Part shown: positions 35,658 through 43,790 of the stretch, one piece after another
Numbering within the stretch: position 1 is the stretch's first letter
Layout: every line of letters begins with the position of its first letter
Position numbers and translations under genes: made by a program
DNA from: Gemmatimonadota bacterium
Lineage (GTDB): Bacteria > Latescibacterota > UBA2968 > UBA8231
DNA: 64,000 nucleotides
Direction of reading: 5' to 3'
Assembly: GCA_018660835.1 (NCBI GenBank)
Contig: JABJJN010000011.1
Span: 1-64,000 of the forward strand
The notes under the pieces: model-generated
The model's input: only the letters and a program-made list of their open reading frames with translations
Told to the model about the DNA's origin: nothing
The model's database searches: none

Positions 35658-35744
35658 TGGTGCCGATGGAGGGACTCGAACCCCCACGGGGTTGCCCCCA
35701 CCACGCCCTGAACGTGGCGTGTCTACCAATTTCACCACATCGGC
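35658..35744 (-). tRNA. tRNA-Leu (anticodon CAG)
   Basis: An 87-base class II tRNA with a long variable arm. The acceptor GCCGATG pairs with CATCGGC, and the D arm contains GGTGAAATTGGTAGACAC. The anticodon arm is CCACG-TTCAGGG-CGTGG, the variable arm includes GGGG/CCCC, and the T loop is TTCGAGT. A73 and CCA are encoded. Anticodon CAG reads CUG. Confidence 0.96.
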
Positions 35745-35761
35745 ACGAATTGCGAGGAAAG

Positions 35762-35791
35762 AACATAACCCACCGCTCTGGACGGCGTCAA
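35762..35791 (-). promoter_or_regulatory. Predicted promoter of tRNA-Leu
   Basis: On the minus strand TTGACG, an 18-base spacer and TATGTT are placed so that transcription would start about ten bases before the mature tRNA. The -10 and spacer length are the same as in the predicted rpoD promoter. Confidence 0.6.
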
Positions 35792-35886
35792 GATCGCGTT
35801 GTCTCGCTCGTCTGGCTGACAAGGGATGTCGGCTGTAGCACGGGCTGTGAAAAGCGAAATTCGGTTCAGCGAGATCATGACAGGCA

Positions 35887-36384
35887 ATGGCCAAGAACGA
35901 CACATCAGCAACGGATTCAGGCGGTACAAAGTTGATTGCGCAGAATCGTCGCGCCCGCCACGACTACGAGATCATCGACACCGTTGAGGCCGGGCTTGCC
36001 CTGCTGGGCACAGAGGTCAAAGCGCTACGCGAGGGGAAGGCGAGTCTTGGCGAGGGGTATGCACGTCTCGATCGAGGCGAAGCCTTCCTATACAGTGTTC
36101 ACATCGGACACTGCGCCGGTGGCAATCGCTTCAACCATGACCCGGAGCGTACGCGTAAGCTTCTGCTTCATCGAGGCGAATTGCAGCGCCTGACGAGTCA
36201 GATCGAAGAGAAAGGACTTACGCTAGTGCCCCTGCGCCTCTACTTCAGGCGAGGGCGCGCGAAAATTGAAGTTGGGATTGCGCGAGGCAAACGCCACTTT
36301 GATCGCCGTCACGATATCGCCAAGCGCGATGCAGATCGTGCCGTTGATCGAGCGCTGGCAAATCAGAGACGGGAAGCGGAGTGA
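35887..36384 (+). CDS. smpB: SsrA-binding protein SmpB
   Basis: 165 residues. It binds tmRNA and brings it to stalled ribosomes. The family is clear from LIAQNRRARHDYEIIDTVEA, GTEVKALREGKASLGEGYA, RTRKLLLHRGEL and the C-terminal GKRHFDRRHDIAKRDADR, whose basic tail enters the mRNA channel. Length is typical with a slightly longer N-terminus. The stop overlaps the next start (TGATG). No tmRNA gene is recognised in the window. Confidence 0.97.
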   Translation: MAKNDTSATDSGGTKLIAQNRRARHDYEIIDTVEAGLALLGTEVKALREGKASLGEGYARLDRGEAFLYSVHIGHCAGGNRFNHDPERTRKLLLHRGELQRLTSQIEEKGLTLVPLRLYFRRGRAKIEVGIARGKRHFDRRHDIAKRDADRAVDRALANQRREAE

Positions 36385-37220
36385 TGGCCGACGACGGATC
36401 GAGTTCAACGCGTCGTGTGCCATGCCTGCAATGTGGCGGACACGGTGTCATTTACAATTCGCAGATCGAAGTCGGGCGTTTTGGGCACATCGAAATCTGC
36501 CCCTGCATAGATTGCCAGTGTGGAGGGCGTCCGCCTCATATGTACTGGGATGAGCAATCCCAACGGCGTTGGTGTGATTGCGCGACGCCACGCCGCCGCC
36601 TCACTCACATCAAAGAGCTGTTCAAACTGGCTGAGGTGCCAACCCGCTTTCGCTACAAGCTTCGAGACGATTTCGATACCTCCGCTCCAGATGGGACATC
36701 CCTGGCCGTCGCCTCCCGCGTGAGTCCTATCCTGCAGTATCTGACCGCCCTCGTAGACGATGACCGTGACCCGCCTCGTGGCTACCTCTTGCATGGGCCA
36801 CCAGGGACGGGGAAAACACTTCTCAGCTGTATTATCCTGAACGAATTGCTCTTGCACAGAGCCCGCCCAGGACGCCTTATCAGCTTGTCCCGAAAATTTT
36901 TCCAGCAGATACGTGACACCTACTCGCAGGAAAGTGAGCAATACGGACGGAGCTACCAGATTCTCGATGAGCTGTGCAAGATTCCGTATCTCGTCCTCGA
37001 CGACTTTGGGGTTCAGCGGGGCACGGATTGGGAGACGGAAATGCTCTATGATCTGATCGATGCACGCTACGGCGAGGAAAACTTCACTGTGGTGACAACG
37101 AATCAGTCGATGCAGGAAATCGAGGCCATATCGGATGGGAGAGTGCTATCGCGGTTGGTGGAGATGTGCTATGTCGTGCCGATGGACGGCCAGGACTACC
37201 GCCAATTCATGATCAGTTGA
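36384..37220 (+). CDS. DnaC/IstB-like AAA+ ATPase with cysteine-rich N-terminus
   Basis: 278 residues. The N-terminal 70 residues carry clustered cysteines (CLQCGGHG, CPCIDCQCGG, WCDC) likely to bind one or two zinc ions. The ATPase core has Walker A GPPGTGKT (138-145), Walker B YLVLDDFG and sensor 1 VVTTNQ, plus LSRLVEMCYVVPM. The family includes helicase loaders (DnaC, DnaI) and IS21 helper proteins. No transposase is adjacent, and it sits between smpB and rph, so a chromosomal helicase-loader or related role is more likely. ATG at 36384 overlaps the smpB stop. Confidence 0.82.
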   Translation: MADDGSSSTRRVPCLQCGGHGVIYNSQIEVGRFGHIEICPCIDCQCGGRPPHMYWDEQSQRRWCDCATPRRRLTHIKELFKLAEVPTRFRYKLRDDFDTSAPDGTSLAVASRVSPILQYLTALVDDDRDPPRGYLLHGPPGTGKTLLSCIILNELLLHRARPGRLISLSRKFFQQIRDTYSQESEQYGRSYQILDELCKIPYLVLDDFGVQRGTDWETEMLYDLIDARYGEENFTVVTTNQSMQEIEAISDGRVLSRLVEMCYVVPMDGQDYRQFMIS

Positions 37221-37233
37221 AGGGGAGCAAGGG

Positions 37234-37965
37234 ATGTCAGTAGAAAAGGACCGTGCGGACGGACGAAAAGTGGACCAGCTACGTCCCGTCCAAATCGAAA
37301 CAGGCGCTATCAGCACTGCGCCTGGTTCGGCACTGATCCGCATGGGGGAGACACACGTGATATGCACCGTGTCAGTGGAAGATCGAGTGCCCCCTTTTCT
37401 TGCCGGCACTGGCAAGGGCTGGTTGACGGCTGAATATGGGATGCTCCCAGGATCGTCTCCGCGTCGCGTCTCCCGTGAAAGCTCGGCAAGCAAGCCCAAT
37501 GGCCGCACACGCGAGATTCAGCGACTTATCGGTCGCAGCCTGCGCGCGTCTGTTGATCTGCAGCGTGTCGGTGAGCGCACCCTGTACATCGATTGCGACG
37601 TCATCCAGGCCGATGGTGGGACACGAACGGCCGCCATTACTGGGGCGTATGTCGCTCTCCAGTTAGCCTGCCGACAGTTGCTGGCAGAGGGAAAACTCGC
37701 AGCATCTCCCTTGATCGAGCAGCCCTTGGCGGCAGTCAGTGTCGGTATCGTCCAAGGTGTGGAAATGCTGGATCTATGCTATACAGAGGATTCTTCAGCA
37801 GATACGGATATGAATGTTGTGATGTTGGCAGGGGGGGGCTTGATCGAAGTCCAGGCAACTGCAGAAGCGGCCCCCTTTGATCGACGCCAGACGGATCGAC
37901 TCCTGGACCTCGCCCAAGGGGGAATCGAGTCTCTCCACGATGCTCAGCGTGATGCACTTGCGTAG
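37234..37965 (+). CDS. rph: Ribonuclease PH
   Basis: 243 residues, the normal size. It is a phosphorolytic 3'-5' exoribonuclease that trims tRNA 3' ends. Characteristic stretches are LRPVQIETG, GSALIRMGETHVIC, WLTAEYGMLPGSSPRR, GRTREIQRLIGRSLRA, YIDCDVIQADGGTRTAAITG and EVQATAEAAPFDR. The phosphate-binding Arg in the GRTREIQ segment is present. It is followed by the primary sigma factor gene with its own promoter. Confidence 0.96.
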   Translation: MSVEKDRADGRKVDQLRPVQIETGAISTAPGSALIRMGETHVICTVSVEDRVPPFLAGTGKGWLTAEYGMLPGSSPRRVSRESSASKPNGRTREIQRLIGRSLRASVDLQRVGERTLYIDCDVIQADGGTRTAAITGAYVALQLACRQLLAEGKLAASPLIEQPLAAVSVGIVQGVEMLDLCYTEDSSADTDMNVVMLAGGGLIEVQATAEAAPFDRRQTDRLLDLAQGGIESLHDAQRDALA

Positions 37966-38020
37966 AGGTAAGTGGCTGGTTTCCTTTCGGTTATAGACAA
38001 TGTGGAGGGTGGTCTGAGCC

Positions 38021-38050
38021 TTGACAGGTCAGCGCGACCACGCATATGTT
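38021..38050 (+). promoter_or_regulatory. Predicted promoter of the primary sigma factor gene
   Basis: TTGACA, an 18-base spacer and TATGTT lie 82 bases upstream of the sigma factor start. The -35 is a perfect consensus. Confidence 0.62.
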
Positions 38051-38131
38051 TGACCACCCTGCAGTGGTGCATAAGCCCGGCGGCTGGGTGCATTGAAGAC
38101 CCCGCAGCCACTGAAGAAGAGGCGAAAGCAG

Positions 38132-38995
38132 ATGGCAGACGCCCAAGCCAAAGCTTCCTTCTGGGACATGGATGACTCCCTTGGTTCCTACCTGGGTGAG
38201 ATCGCCAGTTCAAAACCCTTGTCCTCCGCTCAGGAAGTCGAACTTGCGCAGCGGATCAAACAGGGCGACGAAGATGCTCGAAACAAACTAGTCGAGGCCA
38301 ATCTTCGCTTCGTCGTCAGCGTGGGGAAGGAATATCAGAATCGCGGCGTTCCTCTTGCCGACTTGATCAGTGCCGGCAATGTGGGACTGATTACGGCTGC
38401 CGAGCGCTTCGACGAGAATCGCGGCTTCAAATTTATCTCCTATGCCGTGTGGTGGATTCGCCAGGCCATCCTGCAAACCCTGGCAGAGCAATCCAGAACT
38501 GTCAGATTGCCGCTGAACAAAGTGGGCCTGCTCTACAAGATCTCGAAGGCATCCCGGCGACTGCGTCAACAACGAGCCGATGATCCACCGCCAGAAGAGA
38601 TCGCCGCGGCCCTGGAAGTGTCTGTGGAAGAAGTGAAAGAGACGATGCTCTGCGGTCGTTCTGTTCGCTCTTTAGATGCAACGTTTCGTGATGAAGAAGA
38701 CCATTCTCTTCTGGATGTCTTGCCTGACGATCGACAGGAGTCGGCAGAGATCACAGTGATGAAGGGATGCTTGCGAGGACAGATCGATACAGTTCTTGAA
38801 GATCTGGTCAGTCGCGAAGCGGAAATTCTGAAATTGTATTTCGGTTTGGACGGTGAAGAGCCGATGACGCTGGACCAGATCGGAAGTCGCTACGGTTTGA
38901 CCCGTGAGCGGGTTCGACAGATCAAGGAGAAGGCCCTGCATCGTCTGCGGCATCCCAGCCGTTGCGATCAGCTGCGCACCTACAGTCGGGCCTAG
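38132..38995 (+). CDS. rpoD: Primary-type sigma-70 factor, short form
   Basis: 287 residues. Regions 1.2, 2, 3 and 4 are present and region 1.1 and the non-conserved insert are missing, which is the layout of primary sigma factors in Bacteroidota and relatives. Region 1.2 contains SLGSYLGEIASSKPLSSAQE. Region 2 holds NLRFVVSVGKEYQNRGVPL and RGFKFISYAVWWIRQAI. Region 3 includes VRLPLNKVG. Region 4.2 ends RYGLTRERVRQIKEKALHRL. ATG at 38132 with AGAGG upstream is chosen over TTG at 38093. Whether it is the housekeeping or a group 2 sigma cannot be settled without the rest of the genome. Confidence 0.88.
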   Translation: MADAQAKASFWDMDDSLGSYLGEIASSKPLSSAQEVELAQRIKQGDEDARNKLVEANLRFVVSVGKEYQNRGVPLADLISAGNVGLITAAERFDENRGFKFISYAVWWIRQAILQTLAEQSRTVRLPLNKVGLLYKISKASRRLRQQRADDPPPEEIAAALEVSVEEVKETMLCGRSVRSLDATFRDEEDHSLLDVLPDDRQESAEITVMKGCLRGQIDTVLEDLVSREAEILKLYFGLDGEEPMTLDQIGSRYGLTRERVRQIKEKALHRLRHPSRCDQLRTYSRA

Positions 38996-39230
38996 TACCA
39001 AGTAGTCAGACCTTTAGTGGTGTTTGCCGTATACGCCGTCCCCGGCGTTTGATGATTCACCCACTGACCCCATCAGTGGCTAAAGCAGTCTCTCCCTATG
39101 TGGTCGTCTTTGACGACTGCTACGTCATACGATGGTCGCACCAATGGTGTGGCTATGTGTTTCGACGCGTCGGTAACCCTTTGCGGTTGCTCGACGTGTA
39201 ACCAACTACCGTAACGAGGGGAAGTCGACT
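38996..39230 (+). other. Structured non-coding region after rpoD
   Basis: Four short perfect stem-loops follow each other: ACGCCG/CGGCGT (39033-39048), CCACTGA/TCAGTGG (39061-39079), GTCGTC/GACGAC (39103-39117) and CACC/GGTG (39139-39149). The palindrome CGACGCGTCG (39163-39172) comes after them. A 79-codon frame crossing it has no protein-like features. It may be an mRNA leader for the small gene at 39231 or an unknown small RNA. No known RNA family is recognised. Confidence 0.35.
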
Positions 39231-39377
39231 GTGTCTGCCCAAGCTGTGGAGGAGGAGTTGCTACGCTCGATCGAGGAGGTGGAAGACCGAATCAACGTTT
39301 TCCGCAAGCGTGTACGTGCTGTGTTGGCATCTGCGCAGAGCGATGGCACCGAAGAGGGTGGTGAGGACCTAGGCTAA
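39231..39377 (+). CDS. Small acidic coiled-coil protein (48 residues)
   Basis: GTG start with GAGGGG about ten bases upstream; 48 codons to TAA. The product begins SAQAVEEELLRSIEEVEDRI and continues NVFRKRVRAVLASAQ, a strongly amphipathic helix, then an acidic Gly-rich tail. A terminator follows 46 bases later. No family is recognised. Support is the ribosome binding site, the helix pattern and the terminator. Confidence 0.55.
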   Translation: MSAQAVEEELLRSIEEVEDRINVFRKRVRAVLASAQSDGTEEGGEDLG

Positions 39378-39422
39378 GCAACCTTTCGGATGGGTCGCGT
39401 GCTATGACCTACATAAATGTTC

Positions 39423-39459
39423 AGAGGGGTGACGCGACTTGTGTCACCCCTCTTTTTTG
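39423..39459 (+). terminator. Strong intrinsic terminator
   Basis: AGAGGGGTGAC (39423-39433) and GTCACCCCTCT (39443-39453) form a perfect 11-bp stem with a 9-base loop. Six T follow from the stem end. It closes the rpoD / small-ORF transcription unit. Confidence 0.95.
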
Positions 39460-39586
39460 CACCTATCTCGATATCACGTTTGAATCTGCATGTCACGACT
39501 GCTACCTTTCTAGGCCTGCCCGAAGGGTGTAATTCTACCTTTCTCATCTACCGTTCTCATTCTCCTCTCCGTGGTTCAGAGTTCCC

Positions 39587-41350
39587 ATGCTCAGCGATGA
39601 AGAACTGGTCCAGATCTGTCGGAAGTACACGATCCCGTGCCCTGTTTGTGGAGCGGAGAACGAGTACCATCGGCTGAAGCGTGATATGGCCCAAGCAGCG
39701 AAAATAGAGGGAGACGGCCATCCTCTCAGCTACAAGTGGAAGGCCGTCGGGTTTGACTCGGTCGATCCTCTAAAATTTTTCATGGGTGCCTGCAGCACCT
39801 GTGGGTTCACGGGTGAACTCGACGACGCTGACTATCGCCAGGCCGGCAAGTCGCCGGATCTGTATCGACGAGACTTCGGCGAGCCCGCGATTCAGGCATA
39901 CAAAGATGGCGCGTCAACTGGCAAGGGAGCCGCCCAGTCTCTACTGAAGCGTCTGGCAGATTCCGACGAGCTGTTGAAAACGCTGGCTGAGCTCCATCTG
40001 GGGATTCTCGCTCAGTGTTCACGCAGTAAACTCGCAGCGGGTCCCATTGCGCGATACTACCTGCGCATTGCCTGGTCTTATCGAGACCGTGAGAAATTCT
40101 ACCCAGAAGCCGACGCTGAGCAGATAGCGGCGAGTCTGCGTAAATGCAGGAAGGGTTTCAAGCGAGACATTCCAGCGCACGATGACTATCCGGCGGAGCC
40201 CACCGTCGTGAGTGATGAGATCGAAGCGCTGCAGCTGAGTCGCACCTACTTCGAACGCAATTACGAGCTGCTGAAGGAGGCCAAAGCAGAGGATGAGCTT
40301 CGACTTCGGCTGCTACTGGCTGAGATCGGCTTCCGCCTGTACGAGCTCACGAGCAACGAGATCGACTATAAGAAGGCGTCAACCTTCTTCAGTGGGACGA
40401 TTCAACAGTGCCTGAGTATCATTTCTGACAAGAGTATTGTTGGTGGCGCTGTGAATCGCGCCAAAGAAATGCTTGAAAAAGCAGGAGAACGTGGCCGTGA
40501 GCTACGCGCCCTGCATAACGAGCGTGGTGGCGACGATGGCGACGATGCCGCAACTGAGAATGGTGATTCGGCGCCTGCCAAGTCTGCCAAAGGTGCGGCG
40601 AAGCCGAAGAAGAAGGCTCCCAAGGCGGAGAAGACCACGAGCAATGGCAAAGATGCCAAGCCTAAGGTCAAACGGGCCGAAACCAAGCCAGCTCAACAGG
40701 CGCCTGAAGATGATCGTAGTGTGTCCGAGCGTGATAAGGCGACCAGGCAGATCAGTGTCCTGACCGAACAGGTCACGGATTTGAAACAACGCCTCGAGGA
40801 TCTGGAGACGGACAATACCAAATGGCGGCAATTGATTGGTCGTGACGCACTCACTGGCCTGCCGAATCGAGTCGCCCTGCTCAGTATCCAGATGCCTAAG
40901 ATCATCAAAGCCTTCCCCGATGGCGGGCCATTTACGTGTATTGCCATTGGTCTTGATCAGGTGGCAAAGGTAAACCTCGAACATGGTTGGATGATGGGTG
41001 ATCGCATGCTCAAGGCCTCTGCAAAAGGGCTACGGAAATTCTGCGGCGAGGGGGAAGAACTCTACAGGATGGATGGGGCAACCTTCGTCCTCACCGGTCG
41101 CATGGACGGCAATGCCGCCCGCCAGCGTATCAGTGAGATGCGCCGTGCCTTGGGTGGCAGCAGTGTGCGAGTCGAAGAGACGGCAATGCCCATGTCTTCA
41201 AGTCTGGGAGCTGTCACTGTCGAACAGAAGATCACTTCCTCCGACAAAGATGTGATGAATGCTGTCTACGCTGCCTTGTTACGCACCCTCTATCGGGCCA
41301 AGGAAAAAGGCGGCAACACGGCGGAGATCCACAATATCACGCGTTTTTGA
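39587..41350 (+). CDS. DUF2225-like zinc protein fused to a degenerate GGDEF domain
   Basis: 587 residues. Residues 15-75 hold paired cysteines (CPVCGAENEY and GACSTCGF) as in DUF2225 proteins. A helical TPR-like region with YYLRIAWSYRDREKFYPEA follows to about 310. An Ala/Lys/Pro-rich linker runs about 320-380, then a short coiled coil. The C-terminal 170 residues have the GGDEF fold entry RDALTGLPNRVALL, but the active-site loop reads RMDGATF (DGATF at 496-500), so diguanylate cyclase activity is unlikely. No I-site RxxD is seen. It could sense c-di-GMP or GTP or act as a scaffold. Confidence 0.78.
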   Translation: MLSDEELVQICRKYTIPCPVCGAENEYHRLKRDMAQAAKIEGDGHPLSYKWKAVGFDSVDPLKFFMGACSTCGFTGELDDADYRQAGKSPDLYRRDFGEPAIQAYKDGASTGKGAAQSLLKRLADSDELLKTLAELHLGILAQCSRSKLAAGPIARYYLRIAWSYRDREKFYPEADAEQIAASLRKCRKGFKRDIPAHDDYPAEPTVVSDEIEALQLSRTYFERNYELLKEAKAEDELRLRLLLAEIGFRLYELTSNEIDYKKASTFFSGTIQQCLSIISDKSIVGGAVNRAKEMLEKAGERGRELRALHNERGGDDGDDAATENGDSAPAKSAKGAAKPKKKAPKAEKTTSNGKDAKPKVKRAETKPAQQAPEDDRSVSERDKATRQISVLTEQVTDLKQRLEDLETDNTKWRQLIGRDALTGLPNRVALLSIQMPKIIKAFPDGGPFTCIAIGLDQVAKVNLEHGWMMGDRMLKASAKGLRKFCGEGEELYRMDGATFVLTGRMDGNAARQRISEMRRALGGSSVRVEETAMPMSSSLGAVTVEQKITSSDKDVMNAVYAALLRTLYRAKEKGGNTAEIHNITRF

Positions 41351-41381
41351 GATTCACTTTTAGAGCGAGGAACAACTATAC

Positions 41382-42218
41382 ATGCAGATCTGGCCAACCG
41401 GCATCTTCGCCTCGATTGACGGTGGTCTGGGGGCAGGGATTGAGTCGGTACAGAAACTGGGCGTACCAACCGTACAGTTGTCGGCTCCGTCTGCTGCCTT
41501 GCGAACAGCGGAAGACTGTGCCCAAATCAAGGCCGAGTTCGCTGCTGCTGGCATTCAGATCAGTGTGGTCTTCATCGGCTTTCCGGAAGACGACTATCAG
41601 ACCGTAGAGCATGTCGTGCAGACCGTGGGACTCGTCCCCGAAGGCACGCGTGAGGCGCGGTTGAAGGAAACCCTCGAGATCGCCGACTTTGCAGCTGCCC
41701 TGGGAGTGGATGCCATTGGCATGCACCTGGGTTTCGTACCGGGGGAGCCGCAGGACGCAGCTTTCCAGCAACTGGTTGAGGTCACACGCGCCGTGTGCGA
41801 TCACTGCCGGAATCAGGGACAGTTCTTTCATCTCGAGACGGGGCAGGAGACGGCGGACGAACTGCTGACATTTATTGAAGCCGTTGGTCGTGATGAGCTA
41901 AAGGTCAATTTCGACCCTGCCAATATGATTCTCTATGGTGCGGGCGATCCTCTTGAGGCACTCGACAGAGTAGGCGCCCATGTTCGAAGCGTGCACTGCA
42001 AAGATGCCAGTGAAACGAGGCGTGCAGACCAACCTTGGTATGAGGATGCACCTTTGGGTACGGGTGATGTGAACATTGAGGCTTTCCTCAGAAAACTCAA
42101 CGACCTCGGATACGAGGGCCCCCTCACCATCGAACGAGAGTACTCCCCAGATCAGGCGGGTGACATTGCTTCGGCCCTGAAACTTCTGGAAGGCTTGCGG
42201 GCGAAGATTCTCGGTTGA
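41382..42218 (+). CDS. Sugar phosphate isomerase/epimerase family TIM-barrel protein
   Basis: 278 residues of the AP-endonuclease-2-like TIM barrel superfamily that includes xylose isomerase-like and hydroxypyruvate isomerase-like enzymes. Metal-ligand regions appear in FFHLETGQET (Glu), VNFDPANMILYG (Asp), HVRSVHCKD (His, Asp) and PLTIEREYSPD (Glu). DVNIEAFLRKLNDLGYEGPL is a characteristic late segment. It likely isomerises or epimerises a sugar or sugar acid using a divalent metal. The substrate is not deducible. Confidence 0.85.
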   Translation: MQIWPTGIFASIDGGLGAGIESVQKLGVPTVQLSAPSAALRTAEDCAQIKAEFAAAGIQISVVFIGFPEDDYQTVEHVVQTVGLVPEGTREARLKETLEIADFAAALGVDAIGMHLGFVPGEPQDAAFQQLVEVTRAVCDHCRNQGQFFHLETGQETADELLTFIEAVGRDELKVNFDPANMILYGAGDPLEALDRVGAHVRSVHCKDASETRRADQPWYEDAPLGTGDVNIEAFLRKLNDLGYEGPLTIEREYSPDQAGDIASALKLLEGLRAKILG

Positions 42219-42356
42219 GTCATCTGTCACCCATGGTGAATCGCCATTCCCGCCGCTGACGAACAGGCCCATGCCGTTTGGGAGCGATTCGGTAGAATCG
42301 CTGGCCGGACTGTCAGATCCGCCTACGACCATGATATCGGCGATGCTGCAGCGGCG

Positions 42357-43139
42357 ATGGCATTCGACTTCGTCTTTGCCGTGTTCCCAGGGATTCTCGT
42401 ACTCACTGCGTTGTTCGGTGTTTTTGACGTTCCAGTAGAGGCCTTTACGACGTTGCTCCATGATATGGGCGTTGTCGTACCTGAACCATTGATAGGCGTT
42501 GTCGAAACAAACCTGCAGCATGCAAGCAACTCGTCACAGAGCTTGTTATTTGTAGGGATTCTTGGTGTGCTCTGGCCTGCTTCGGCGAGTCTGTCTACGA
42601 CGATGGCCGCACTGAACCGCGCCTACGGGACCAAGGAAAGACGTACGATCTTTCTGCGGCGGTCTCTGTCGGTCATTCTCATCGTTGGTTTCGGTCTCGC
42701 CCTCGTCGTCCTGTTCAACCTGAGCGTGTTCTCGGCTCAGTTTGACCGCTGGTTGGCCAGCCATTGGGCCCTGTCGCTGGAGCTGCCGTCGCTGAGCTCT
42801 CTTGTACGACACACTGCAGGGGTCACGGGGACCTTGGTTGTGGCGGCCACCGTGTATCGAATCGCACCTGATACACCACTGCGATGGCTTGACGTGCTCC
42901 CCGGCAGCCTCCTGTTTCTGGTCTTGTGGACGCTGATTGCCGGGGGTTTTGGGTTCTACGTTAAATTCTTCGGCTACTACAGCGTCGTCTATGGAGTTCT
43001 TTGGGGTGTTATAGTCCTGCTGTTGTCGGCCTATCTTGTCGCGTTTTTTTTGTTGTTGGGCGGCGAACTCAATGGCACACTTTATCGACGGCGGCAGGCT
43101 AGTTTTCTTGAGAGAACCGATAAACCAGACCCTTCCTGA
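42357..43139 (+). CDS. YihY/BrkB-family (UPF0761) membrane protein; true start probably upstream
   Basis: 260 residues are read from the first canonical ATG, with six transmembrane helices. Family features are FVGILGVLWPASASLSTTMAALNRAYG, PGSLLFLVLWTLIAGGFGFYV, YGVLWGVIVLLLSAYLVAFFLLLGGELN. The frame is open back to 42240, and the codons before 42357 encode WERFGRIAGRTVRS and DIGDAAAA, which continue the family N-terminus. No ATG, GTG or TTG occurs in that stretch; only ATC (42240) and ATT (42246) could start it. The protein is therefore probably about 38 residues longer with a rare start, or the sequence has an error. Confidence 0.8.
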   Translation: MAFDFVFAVFPGILVLTALFGVFDVPVEAFTTLLHDMGVVVPEPLIGVVETNLQHASNSSQSLLFVGILGVLWPASASLSTTMAALNRAYGTKERRTIFLRRSLSVILIVGFGLALVVLFNLSVFSAQFDRWLASHWALSLELPSLSSLVRHTAGVTGTLVVAATVYRIAPDTPLRWLDVLPGSLLFLVLWTLIAGGFGFYVKFFGYYSVVYGVLWGVIVLLLSAYLVAFFLLLGGELNGTLYRRRQASFLERTDKPDPS

Positions 43140-43191
43140 CCGCGGTAGATCGTCGCGGTCGGATCTCGATCCGACATTGGAGGAGACGAAC

Positions 43192-43668
43192 GTGAACAGA
43201 CACACGATGAGAATGATGGTCTTGTGGTGTATGGTGGGTTTGGGAGGAATTGCCGTGTTTGGATGCGGCGAACGAGTCGACGAATTGGGCCCGTATGTAG
43301 AAGCCTATCGTGCCATGGATCCCTATCACGAACAGTTGCTGCAGATGGAAGTCGCCCTCAAGGCCGACCAGGTCGCTTTGGCTGCCGGTACTAGCGATGT
43401 GATCAAAGCGTATCTGGCAGACTTGACCACAATCCAATTAGGCAAAGACAAGCGGCTCATCGCTGGCCACAACAAGGTCAAACGGACCCTCGAGCACGCC
43501 CTCAAGAAGATCGTTCAGCCCGATTTCCCTACATTCCCGATCAGCGCTCTCAAGCAGATTCAAGCGATCCGGGGTGTTGTGATTATCCATATCAATACGC
43601 TGGGGAAGCGTTGGGCAGAAGAGGAACGAGTCGCTGAGTTTCCTCTAACCTGGCCGGGCGACGAGTAA
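43192..43668 (+). CDS. Small lipoprotein, unknown function
   Basis: 158 residues. GTG start with GGAGGAG six bases upstream. A hydrophobic signal (MMVLWCMVGLGGIAVFG) ends at Cys25, which gives a plausible lipobox VFGC. The mature part is helical (YVEAYRAMDPYHEQLLQME, KRTLEHALKKIVQPDFPTF) without a recognised domain. It starts 52 bases after the YihY-family gene and ends before a double hairpin terminator. A longer reading from 43036 overlaps the preceding gene. Confidence 0.72.
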   Translation: MNRHTMRMMVLWCMVGLGGIAVFGCGERVDELGPYVEAYRAMDPYHEQLLQMEVALKADQVALAAGTSDVIKAYLADLTTIQLGKDKRLIAGHNKVKRTLEHALKKIVQPDFPTFPISALKQIQAIRGVVIIHINTLGKRWAEEERVAEFPLTWPGDE

Positions 43669-43684
43669 CACAGACCTGCAAAAA

Positions 43685-43756
43685 CTGCCCGTACCAGGGC
43701 AGATGAAGAGACGGGCAGCCCGGCATCTAATGTGCCGGCCTGCCCGTCTCATTTCT
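43685..43756 (+). terminator. Tandem hairpin terminator
   Basis: A first hairpin CTGCCC/GGGCAG lies at 43685-43702. The second, larger one pairs GAGACGGGCAG (43708-43718) with CTGCCCGTCTC (43740-43750), with an inner CCGGCA/TGCCGG stem, followed by ATTTCT. It separates the lipoprotein gene from rnr. Confidence 0.85.
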
Positions 43757-43790
43757 ACTCCTCAAGTGAAAGCACGGCCGTTCAAACAAG

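Noticed and set aside
35745..35886. A tmRNA gene next to smpB
   Set aside because: No tRNA-Ala-like acceptor with the G3-U70 pair or tag reading frame is visible here or elsewhere around smpB.
36384..37220. IS21 helper gene (IstB) of an insertion sequence
   Set aside because: No transposase, terminal repeats or target duplication are nearby. The start overlaps smpB, and the N-terminal cysteine module is not typical of IstB.
38962..39201. 79-codon frame after rpoD as a gene
   Set aside because: It starts inside rpoD in another frame, has no ribosome site or recognisable protein pattern, and crosses several perfect hairpins.
42271..42356. ATG at 42271 as an alternative start for the YihY-family gene
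   Set aside because: It is in a different frame that gives an unrelated, non-hydrophobic peptide. Using it would need a frameshift.
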